From contig NZ_JAARML010000005.1 in NCBI RefSeq assembly GCF_011759375.1, positions 310,001 through 374,000 of the forward strand: DNA of 64,000 nt, written 5' to 3'. Shown here in pieces: positions 22,517 through 32,100 of the stretch; the first letter of the stretch is position 1; each line of letters begins with the position of its first letter. Source of the DNA: Paraflavitalea devenefica (GTDB taxonomy: Bacteria; Bacteroidota; Bacteroidia; Chitinophagales; Chitinophagaceae). The position numbers and the translations under genes are program-made. The notes below the pieces were generated by a model. It saw only the letters and a program-made list of their open reading frames with translations, searched no databases and was not told where the DNA came from.

Positions 22517-24865
22517 ATGGGCATACCATATCCGTACATAACCCTTTATCTTTTCACTGTAGTGGTGGCCCTGCTTCTTGCCACGACTTCTGTCAGTGCA
22601 CAATCGAGGCTTCGGCAGACCCAACCTGATACCACGCAACCCGCCAACAAAACTTCCCGCAAGCTCACCGATTCCCTTCGTTCCATCACCGATACCACCC
22701 TTAAAGCGGTTAAAACACTGGCCGGCTACCAGCAGGATAAACTACTGGACGGCGCCAAAGCCACTTACCAATCCAAACGCTCTTTACTCAAAGGGCTCTT
22801 GCCCGGCAAGCAATCCCTGCTGCCCAAAGACTCCTTATCCCTTGACATCAATCATCCCTTTAAAAAGCTGCTGCACACAAAACCATTGTTAAGAATGACC
22901 GGTGGTTACATCAGCTACCAGTTCAACTACCGCTCGGCCATTGATACACCTTATGTGGAAAAAGACATTGCCCAGCACAATATTACGGGCAACCTGTATT
23001 TCACCGTAGCGGGCCACCTGCCCCTGCGGGTGACCTGGTGGTCGCGGCAAAGCAATTCGCGGGTATTCCGCGATATCACCGATGTGCAGGCTTCCTTTGA
23101 CGGGGCCGCCTTTCAGCAGCAATTGCAGGCTTCGTTGCGCCATCGCCTGCTGGCCCTGGCGCCTTCTTTACAGGATTCCCTCACCGAAAAGTTATACAAC
23201 CTAAAGAAACTCCAACTGGGTGGACTGAAAGACCAGCTCCTGGGTTCTTTCTCGCCGCAAAGCCTGGTAGAAGCCAATGAGACCCTGCGGGTGCCGCGCA
23301 TCACCTGGCAGCCCGGGGTGGCCGATAGTGTGAACAGCCGGCGGGAAGACTCCCTGAAAAAAGCGGCAGCACTCTTTCTCGACCTGTATGCCAAAACCAA
23401 AGGGGAAGTTGACCGGCTGGAAAATCAGGTAGACTCCCTCCAAACGAAGTATGAACAGAACCAGCAAAAGGTCCGGCAGTTCAAACAACTGGTCTCCGGC
23501 AAATGGGAAGACCTGATCGCTTCGCGGAGCTGGAAGGACAAACTGCAGCAATACGGCATGAGTAATGTGGAAGTGCCGGCTAAATATCGCTGGCTATTGG
23601 GATTGCGGCAGTTCAGTGTGGGCCGCAGTGTGACCAACTACAGTGAGCTGACTGTTAAGAATACCAGTGTCAATGGCCTGAACTTCGAATACAACTCCTG
23701 GTACTACCTGGCCGTAGCCGCCGGTGTGGTGGATTACCGCTACCGTGATTTTGTGGTCAATGGGGCCAATAAGAAACCGCAATACCTCTACCTGGTCCGG
23801 GCCGGTATTGGCCGGCTGGAAAAGAACTACTTCATCCTTTCTGCCTTCCGGGGAGAGAAGCAATTGTTCCCATCCAACGGCGCGCGATTGTCCTCCATCA
23901 CCGTTACCGGCTTCAGTGCCGAAGCCAAAATGCAGGTGAACCGTACAACCTACCTCACAGCAGAAGTAGCCAAATCACTCGCCCCTGATTTTAGAAACAA
24001 TCCTTCGCGGGGCAATACCAAGTTCAGCCTGTCAGACCACAGCAACCAGGCTTATGCGCTGAAGTTGTATTCCTATATTCCTGCTACCCGTACCCGGCTG
24101 GAAGGTTATTATAAACAGACCGGGGCCAACTTTCAATCCTTCAGCAGTTTCCAGACCAATGCCGCCCTGGAGAGCTGGAGTGTCAAAGCAGGGCAGGACT
24201 TCTTCAAACGCAAATTGCGGCTCTCCGCCGCAGTGCGCAAAAATGAGTTTACCAATCCATTCCTGCCACAGGACTACAAAAGCAATACGGTGTTCAAAAG
24301 TCTGACGGCTACGTTTAAAATGCGCAAGTGGCCGGTCATCACGGTGGGTTATCAACCCATGAGCCAGCTCACGGCCCTGGACAGCCAGGTGGTGGAGAAC
24401 CGTTTCCAGGTACTCAATGCCAGCGCCTATCATATTTACAAGATCAATAACCTGCGCACGGCCTCTACCGTGGTGCTCAACAAGTTTTACAATACCAACA
24501 GTGATACCGGCTTTGTGTACTACAATGCCACCAATGTATTCTGGGCGCAGCAATTCTTTTTCAAGGCTTTTACGGCCCAGGTAGCCGTATCCTGGACGCA
24601 GAACTCCGGTTACCGGCTGGCGGTGCTGGATGAAGGCATTCAACTGAACCTGACCAAACTGGGCTCAGTGGGCTTTGGGGTCAAGATCAACAGCCTGAAT
24701 GATCAGGTGATCAAAACAGGGGGGTATGTCAATGCTGGTGTGCGGGTATATAAACAGGATGTGATCACGCTGAGCTATGAACGGGGTTACCTGCCAGGCT
24801 TTAACAAAGGGCTTATAAGAAATGAAATGGGCACGGTGCAGTTTGTAAAGAGTTTCGGGTTTTGA
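22517..24865 (+). CDS. Putative outer-membrane protein of the Rhs locus
   Basis: A 782-residue product with a signal peptide (about 1-29, ending SVSAQ). Residues 30-130 are low-complexity and helical (TTQPANKTSRKLTDSLRS). Residues about 285-335 form a likely coiled coil (AKTKGEVDRLENQVDSLQ, KYEQNQQKVRQF). The C-terminal 420 residues alternate aromatic and polar residues like a large beta-barrel (YNSWYYLAVAAGVVDYRY, TVFKSLTATFKM), ending VKSFGF with a terminal Phe. I know no named family. It is the first gene of a same-strand run leading to two giant extracellular proteins, so a role in the export or surface display of those proteins is a reasonable guess, not shown. Confidence 0.7.
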   Translation: MGIPYPYITLYLFTVVVALLLATTSVSAQSRLRQTQPDTTQPANKTSRKLTDSLRSITDTTLKAVKTLAGYQQDKLLDGAKATYQSKRSLLKGLLPGKQSLLPKDSLSLDINHPFKKLLHTKPLLRMTGGYISYQFNYRSAIDTPYVEKDIAQHNITGNLYFTVAGHLPLRVTWWSRQSNSRVFRDITDVQASFDGAAFQQQLQASLRHRLLALAPSLQDSLTEKLYNLKKLQLGGLKDQLLGSFSPQSLVEANETLRVPRITWQPGVADSVNSRREDSLKKAAALFLDLYAKTKGEVDRLENQVDSLQTKYEQNQQKVRQFKQLVSGKWEDLIASRSWKDKLQQYGMSNVEVPAKYRWLLGLRQFSVGRSVTNYSELTVKNTSVNGLNFEYNSWYYLAVAAGVVDYRYRDFVVNGANKKPQYLYLVRAGIGRLEKNYFILSAFRGEKQLFPSNGARLSSITVTGFSAEAKMQVNRTTYLTAEVAKSLAPDFRNNPSRGNTKFSLSDHSNQAYALKLYSYIPATRTRLEGYYKQTGANFQSFSSFQTNAALESWSVKAGQDFFKRKLRLSAAVRKNEFTNPFLPQDYKSNTVFKSLTATFKMRKWPVITVGYQPMSQLTALDSQVVENRFQVLNASAYHIYKINNLRTASTVVLNKFYNTNSDTGFVYYNATNVFWAQQFFFKAFTAQVAVSWTQNSGYRLAVLDEGIQLNLTKLGSVGFGVKINSLNDQVIKTGGYVNAGVRVYKQDVITLSYERGYLPGFNKGLIRNEMGTVQFVKSFGF

Positions 24866-25000
24866 GTTTCGCGTTTCGTGTTGCTGCCGCCTGTTGAACT
24901 TCCTGGCAATATTCAACTGACTTCTGTGGCAACAACCTGCTGATCATTTATCAGGCAGTTACACAGAAGAACCCGAAACCCCAAACCCGGAACCCGAAAT
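24852..25000. repeat. Inverted GTTTCGGGTT/AACCCGAAAC repeats between two genes
   Basis: GTTTCGGGTT at 24852-24861 (running into the stop of the upstream gene) is exactly inverted as AACCCGAAAC at 24970-24979, and a further AACCCGAAAT lies at 24991-25000 with degenerate AAACCCGG copies between. The arrays lie about 110 bases apart and could form a long-range hairpin. Short CCCGAAA arrays like this resemble dispersed intergenic repeats of Bacteroidota. Confidence 0.6.
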
Positions 25001-25025
25001 AGATTTGATGCATGAAACAAACAAT

Positions 25026-26135
25026 ATGAAAAAGATATTTCTATTCATTGTACTGTTATTCGTGGGATGGCACGCCCACGCACAGGTGGTGCTGAACCTG
25101 CAGTTGCCACCACTGGGCCTCACCATCAAACCGCAGCTCTGGAACCTGTCACTGGTTAATACCTCAGCGCAGGACCTGCAGGTGCGCATTGAAATGGTGA
25201 TGACCGATGTGTCCAATAACCAGCGGGTACTAACAGGTACCTCCAAGCTCATCCTGCTGCCAAGAGGCGTAAAACAACTGCAGTTGAGTGATGTGATGCC
25301 CATTACCTACAATCCCGGCAGTCCGGGTTATGCGGTAGACCCTTCGCCGGAAGGTTTTCTGCCCATTGGCCTGTTCAACATCTGTTATACCGTGATCCGG
25401 GTGCAGAGTGATGAGGTGGACAGGCTGGGCGAGGAGTGTGAGACCATTGAAGTAGAACCCATCAGTCCGCCCCAGCTCATGATGCCGCTGGATGAAGAGC
25501 AGGTGGACATCACCCGTCCCTTCTTTGCCTGGATACCCCCTTCTCCTTTCAATACCCTCAACAGCCTGCTGTTCGACTGGGTGCTGGTGGAAGTGCAGGC
25601 TACCCAAAGTCCGGCTGATGCCATCCAGCAGAATGTGCCGGTACTCAGCAGGCAAAATATCTCCTTTACCAATTTACAATACCCGCTGTCTGCTCCCGAG
25701 CTGGACAGCAGCAAGCTGTATGCCTGGCGCATTACGGCCAAGAATAACATGAGCCCCATTGCGAACAGTGAAGTGTGGAGTTTCCGGGTGCGTCGTTACG
25801 GGCCGGATACCATCGCGGCTACGGGCACGGGTTATTTTGCAAAGCTGTACCGGGAGGAAGGGGCCGCCTTTGCGATCTGCACGGGTGTGCTGCGTTTTGA
25901 ATACCTCAATGAGCTGAACAGTGCTGCGATCAACCTGCGCTTGTTCGACATCAGCACGGCCATGCGCAAACAGATCACGCTGGATAGTACAGACCAGCAA
26001 GTACGGCTGGGACAAAACTTTGTGCAGGTAGACCTGCGCCAGACCAGTGGCATGATCCATAAACACATGTACCTGCTGGAAGTAGAGAATGCAAGAGGGG
26101 AGAAGCGGTACCTGAAGTTTGAGTATAGGGAGTAA
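25026..26135 (+). CDS. Secreted beta-rich protein of the Rhs locus
   Basis: A 369-residue product from ATG 25026, giving a clean signal peptide (MKKIFLFIVLLFVGWHAHA-Q); an in-frame ATG seven codons earlier would add a polar leader. The N-terminal part after the signal (QVVLNLQLPPLGLTIKPQLW ... VRIEMVMTDVSNNQRVLTG) is an Ig-like segment repeated in this type of protein. The middle (ITRPFFAWIPPSPFN, YAWRITAKNNMSPIANSEVW) is fibronectin-III-like. The C-terminus is also beta-rich. No enzyme motif is seen. It lies between the putative barrel protein and the giant SpvB/PA14 protein, so it is probably an accessory of that surface apparatus. Confidence 0.7.
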   Translation: MKKIFLFIVLLFVGWHAHAQVVLNLQLPPLGLTIKPQLWNLSLVNTSAQDLQVRIEMVMTDVSNNQRVLTGTSKLILLPRGVKQLQLSDVMPITYNPGSPGYAVDPSPEGFLPIGLFNICYTVIRVQSDEVDRLGEECETIEVEPISPPQLMMPLDEEQVDITRPFFAWIPPSPFNTLNSLLFDWVLVEVQATQSPADAIQQNVPVLSRQNISFTNLQYPLSAPELDSSKLYAWRITAKNNMSPIANSEVWSFRVRRYGPDTIAATGTGYFAKLYREEGAAFAICTGVLRFEYLNELNSAAINLRLFDISTAMRKQITLDSTDQQVRLGQNFVQVDLRQTSGMIHKHMYLLEVENARGEKRYLKFEYRE

Positions 26136-26147
26136 GAAATAAGGAAC

Positions 26148-26182
26148 TGGCTATTCAAAAATTGACTATTCACTATCTGACT
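26148..26182 (+). repeat. Degenerate CTATTCA/GACTATT short repeats
   Basis: Units GGCTATTCA, TGACTATTCA and CTATCTGACTA follow one another between the stop at 26135 and the start at 26196. This is a short AT-rich array of the heptamer type often seen between genes of Bacteroidota. Confidence 0.45.
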
Positions 26183-26195
26183 AAATAATTATCGC

Positions 26196-29100
26196 ATGTT
26201 AGTTTCTCTGGCGCGTTATCACAAGAGTATTGCCTGGTTTTTTGTGGGATTGTTTTACCTGGAGCTGGTCATTACACCAGTGATGGTAAGGGCAGCAACC
26301 AACAAAAGCATTATTTATGCCGGCGCTTACCGGCCGTATGCAGCAACCGGCATCCCTGGCAAAAAGGAAAACAGTATGATGCCGGCAGTTCCTGAGCCTG
26401 GCCGGCCATTACCATCGGCGGAACCTGTTAATGCCGGGGAGAAAAAGGCGCCGGAGATCGTGAAACAAAAGTTCACTACTGGTCCCACGCAGCCGGAGAT
26501 GCAAAGCTTCCAATCGGTCAATGCCAGTAATATGGTGGACCTGTTCACCGGCGATTTCTCCTACAATATTCCATTGCTGGATGTAGGAGGGTACCCGGTA
26601 AACCTGAGCTATGGAAGTGGCATCACCATGGATCAGGAGGCGAGCTGGGTGGGGCTCGGGTGGAATATCAACCCCGGCACGATCACCCGCAACATGCGCG
26701 GATTGCCGGATGACTTCCAGGGAGGCGAAGATGTTGTGACAAAAACCATCAGCATGAAGCCCAATAAAACCGTGGGGATTACGGTGGGAGGCAATATTGA
26801 GCTGCTGGGCAAAAGCCAGTTTTCAAAGGTGGAAGGCAAGGGCGGTGCTATAGACTCCGTTAAAGGCCGCCCCGGAACAGTAGGCATTTCACTCGGCGTA
26901 TTTCATAATAGCTATAAAGGATGGGGTACCGAGACCGGCTTAAATGTAAGCATCAACTCAGGCCTTGGTGCTGCAGGTGGATTGACCAGCGCTTTATCCC
27001 TCACCAACAACTCCCAGAGCGGTCTGGACATTAGCCCTTCTTTTGGCTACCATATTGGTAAAAGTGAAAGCAAGACAAGGGGCGAGCTTACTATTGGCAC
27101 CAATTACAATTCCCGCACAGGTATACAGGACCTGCAAATCACCGGGCAAGTGAAGCAGCACGTTGCCAGCTACCATTCACAAAACTATAGTACAGGAGTT
27201 GCCATTCCTTCTTATATATCTTTTTCGAAGCCTTCCTATACGCCTACGATTTCGGTGCCTTATACTTCCACACAAATATCTTTTACTGCCAAAGTGGGTT
27301 CAGAGCATTGGGCATTGCACCCCAATGGTTATGTGCGTGGTTATGCTTCCACGCAGAAAATAGCTACTGACGACCGTACGGTTAAGGTGCCGGCATACGG
27401 ATACCTTTATTATGAAAAGGGAGGTGGTAACAAGAATGTGCTGCTGGATTTTAACCGGGAAAAGGATGTAGCCTTTAACCAGGAAACGCCCCATATCGCC
27501 TTGCCGGTTTATACGTATGATACTTATTCCATTACAGGAGAAGGAACGGGAGGCATGTTCAGGCCCTACCGGGGGGATATTGGTTTTGTGCACGACCACA
27601 TGATGGCTACCAAAAGTAACAGCGACCGGCTTTCCATTGATGTTGGGTTAGGCACTGTGGTACATGGAGGCATTGATTTTATTAACAATACCAGTACTAC
27701 AAGAACTGGTCCGTGGTTGAAGGAAAACTCCCTGAAAGAGGTAATTGCTTTCAGACAACAGGACACGGTATTTGAAAATGTGTATTTTAAAAACCCCGGG
27801 GAAAAAACAGTTGTTAACAACCAGTTCCTCAGCAGTATTGGTGGTGATAGCCTGGTGCGGGTAGATCTTTCTCCTTTACAAGACCAGAACATCTCCTCTG
27901 TTTTTGCCACCCGTAACTTGTCTGTATTCCACAACAGCCGGTCGGCCCGGAAACTGTCTTTATCCGGCAATACGGTGCGCAGCGAACGTGATAAAAGAAC
28001 ACAGGTCATATCATACCTTACAGCCCTGGAAGCTTCCAAAGTGGGGTTGGATACGATTATTAAATCTTACCCTTTAAATGTATTTCCCGGCAATTCCTGC
28101 AATGTGAATTACAGCATTTTGAACAGGGTAGACAATGATCGTCAGCCTCATCACCTGTCAGAAATTACCGTTTTAAATGGTGATGGCAGGCGTTATGTAT
28201 ATGGTATACCGGTCTATAACAAAACCCAGGTGGAAGTCACCATGGCGACCGATACGAGCAACGCTGCAACCGGCCAGGTAACTTACTCAGACAACGACAA
28301 TTCGGTAGATAACGATCAAGGCAAGGACGGCTATTACAACCGGGAAAAGATGCCGGCTTATGCGCATTCGTTTTTATTGTCGGCCATTGTATCACCGGAC
28401 TATGCTGACCTTACCGGTGATGGGGTATCTGAAGACGACAATGGAGAGGCGGTTAAGTTCAATTACAGTCAGGTATATAATGCGGACGCAACGTATAAAT
28501 GGCGGGCGCCCTATCAGTCGTACGAAGCTGCCTATAATGAAGGACTCAAAACAGACAAGCGCGATGAAAAGGGAAGCTTTACCTATGGCGAAAGGGATGT
28601 ATGGTACCTCAATTCTATTGAGTCAAAAACCATGATCGCGACGTTTGTATTGGAGAAAGATTCTATCAGGCTGGATGGGTATGGTGTGCTCAATGAAAAT
28701 GGCGGGCGGGATGGCAATCAGAAACTATACAGACTTAAGCAGATCAATCTGTATACCAAGGCTGATTATCTAAAACACGGCGCCGCATATGCAAAACCTA
28801 TTAAATCGGTGCATTTTGGGTACAGCTATGAACTGTGTAAAAAGAATCCGGGATCATTGAACAACGCCGGGAAGCTAACACTGACAAAAGTATGGTTTAC
28901 TTATAATAAGAATAATAAAGGTGCGCTGACTCCTTACGTATTTACCTACCATTCCAGGAACCCGGATTACCGTAGCGGAGCTACAGACCGCTGGGGCGGC
29001 TATAAAGATCCGGCCAGGAATCCGGGCAATGGTGCGCCGCTCACCAATGCTGATTATGCTTATACCCTGCAGGAAGGAACGAGCTGGAATGCAGACAGTG

Positions 29101-32100
29101 CTGCAGCCAATGCAGCCCCCTGGACATTGTCGGAGATCAGCCTGCCATCGGGTGGTAAAATAAAGGTAACCTACGAAAGTGATGATTATGCCTATGTGCA
29201 GAACAAAAGGGCCATGCAGTTCTTTACACTCGCAGGATTTGGCAATAATAACAATGCCGCCAGTAACAACCTCCATCAATGGAGTTCAGCTTCCAATGAT
29301 TACCTGTATGTATTTGCAAATGTAAGCGATCCCGTAACAGATAAAGCTGAGATCCAACGCAAATACCTCGAAGGTGTAAGTCAGCTTTTCCTGAAGCTGG
29401 CGGTCAATGTGCCTGGCGATATATGGGGGAAAGGATATGAGATCATTCCCTGCTATGCAGATATTGAAGATTACGGTGTGAAAGACGGGTCCGACAACAA
29501 GGTTATCTGGATCAAAGTAAAACCCATGGCGAAGGGGTATAGCCCCATGGCCACAGCGGCCGTTCAGTTCCTGCGCCTGAACCTTCCCAGTAAAGCCTAC
29601 CCGTATTCTGAACCGGGCGATAATTTCAGCCTGAAGAATGTACTGGGTATGCTGGCTTCCGTAGCTGGTAATATTACGACAACCATTGAAGGTTTTCCCA
29701 ATACAGCCCGCAGAGGTAATTGGGTAAATACGGTAGAACTGGATAGATCATTTGTCCGCCTCAATAACCCGGTGTACAAAAAACTGGGAGGCGGGCTACG
29801 CGTGAAAAGGGTAGAAATAAAAGACAACTGGTATAATATGACCTCCCATCAACAGGTGGAGGCATGCTATGGCCAGGATTACACCTATACTGCCACCATT
29901 GCTGTGAATGGAGCGCCTGTGACCATCAGCAGTGGGGTAGCCGCTTATGAGCCTGCTGTGGGTGGTGATGAAAATCCCTTCCATGTTCCGCATAAAGTGT
30001 ATGCGGAAAAAGTGGGCGCTCTGGCACCGGTAGATTACCTGTATACCGAAGAACCTTTTGCGGAGACTTTCTTCCCGGCGCCTATGATCGGTTATAGTAA
30101 AGTAAAAGTGCAAACCATTCATAAAACAAAGAAATCGGCCAATGGATTCGATGTTACGGAGTTTTATACTGCAAAGGAGTTTCCTACGGTGGTTGAGTTT
30201 ACGCCCATTGACAATGAAAGTAAGAAAACCTTTAATCCCCCCATTGCCAACGCATTAAAGTTCAATGCACGGAATAACATTACCTTATCGCAGGGTTTTA
30301 AAGTAGAGCTGAACGACATGAACGGTAAATTAAAGTCGCAGTCATCTTTTGCGCAAACTGATTCTGTTCGCCCCATCAGTTATACTTATAATTACTATAA
30401 ACTCGAAAATAACCAGGCTTTACAGCAAAAGCTATCCAATAAAGTAAGCGTCATTGATTCGGCCAATGGCGTAGTGCGGCACAATGCAGAGATAGGCAAA
30501 GAGGTGGAACTGATGATTGACCTGCGGGAGCAGGTTTCCATAACCGAAGGAAGGAACATTGAAGCCAATGTTGATTTTGTGCATGTTTTCCCGCCGATCG
30601 TCTGGTTTCCCATGATCCCCCTGCCAACGATGGAAACCAATCAATACCGGTCGGTGGCCATCACCAAAGTGGTAAATCGTTATGGAATACTGGACAGTGT
30701 ATTGCACATAGAAAAAGGAAGCAAGGTCACTACCCGCGACCTGGTGTATGATGCAGAAACGGGACAGGCCTTGGTGAACCAGACCAATAATGAATTTGAT
30801 GATCCGGTATACAGCTTCAACTATCCGGCCCACTGGACGTACAGCGGTATGGGACCGGCGTATCAAAACATAGGCGCTACATTGGTGAGGAAAAGTGTAC
30901 GGCAGGGAATTATGTACAATGAAGATGGAACACGCTTCAATACAGCCCGTTTTGAAAGCGGCGATGAGATGTTAATAACTGCCAGAGACAAGAGAAATTC
31001 CACCGTAACCGATAGCTGCTCACCCTTTTTCTATTCATATGAAGATAAGGTAAACTATAACCGGATATGGGCCATTGATGCTGGCAAAGGCATCCAGCAA
31101 CACAAAGGGATGTATTTTATTGATTCTGCCGGCAGTCCGTACAATGGGGAAATTGCCACCCTGAAAGTCATACGATCGGGCAAACGAAATATGCCTGCCG
31201 CTTCCCTGGGAGCTGTTACCACCCTGGTAAGCCCCATTAAAAATGTGGCCAGCAAAGACCGTATTGTTATTGATTCCACTACGGAAGTGATAGCAGCCAG
31301 TGCCGCCCGCTTTAAAGACCTGTGGAAGATTGATAACGTGTGGAAGCAATACGATAGCTGTGTGACCGATTATGATTATTCAGATCCAAAAACAACAATA
31401 AAAATTACAACAGCAGCGCTGTTGCGTCAGCACCGTAATTCGAGCGGGCAGTTAACAAATGTGACGGATTATGATTATAAAAAAATAGTCGCCAGCTACC
31501 AGCGTTTTGGAAATGATGAATTCAGGACCAGGGCATTGCTCAAACTGGACCTGTCTCACATCCCGGCCGGGTCTATTATCGACGAAGCCACCATGGGGTT
31601 TTATGGAAGCCCACCCAGTAATATGTGGAGCCATAGCCCCTGGAATAATCTGAATTATTCTTATGAAGGTATTGGTGAAGCAGTATCCAGTGTAGTGTTC
31701 CGGTACCCCCATCCATTTTATGGTACTGAGCAGGTGCCCTGGGTCAGTGAAGCCAGTCTTAGCAGTGCTACCAGTATTCTTGCCACACTACCGTTCAGAG
31801 GATATGCAAACAATTGTCAAAATTATAGCGTAGCAATACCTCCTCTGATGCTGCAATTTATGTTGTCATTGCCGCCCGAATACCAGAACCTCGTGTTAAA
31901 GCTGAACACAGAAGCCCGTATTGGCAGCGGCAACAAAACAGTGAGGTTTATGAGTTTCAGGGGAAATGATGAAGTTACAGGTCCTCCACCCTGCGAACAG
32001 AATTCATCATGTAATAATCCCTGCCCGGTAGAACTACATGTTAAATACCGCATCCCTAAACAGGTTTGCTACAAAGTATGCCGGTCGGAGGTACTCAATA

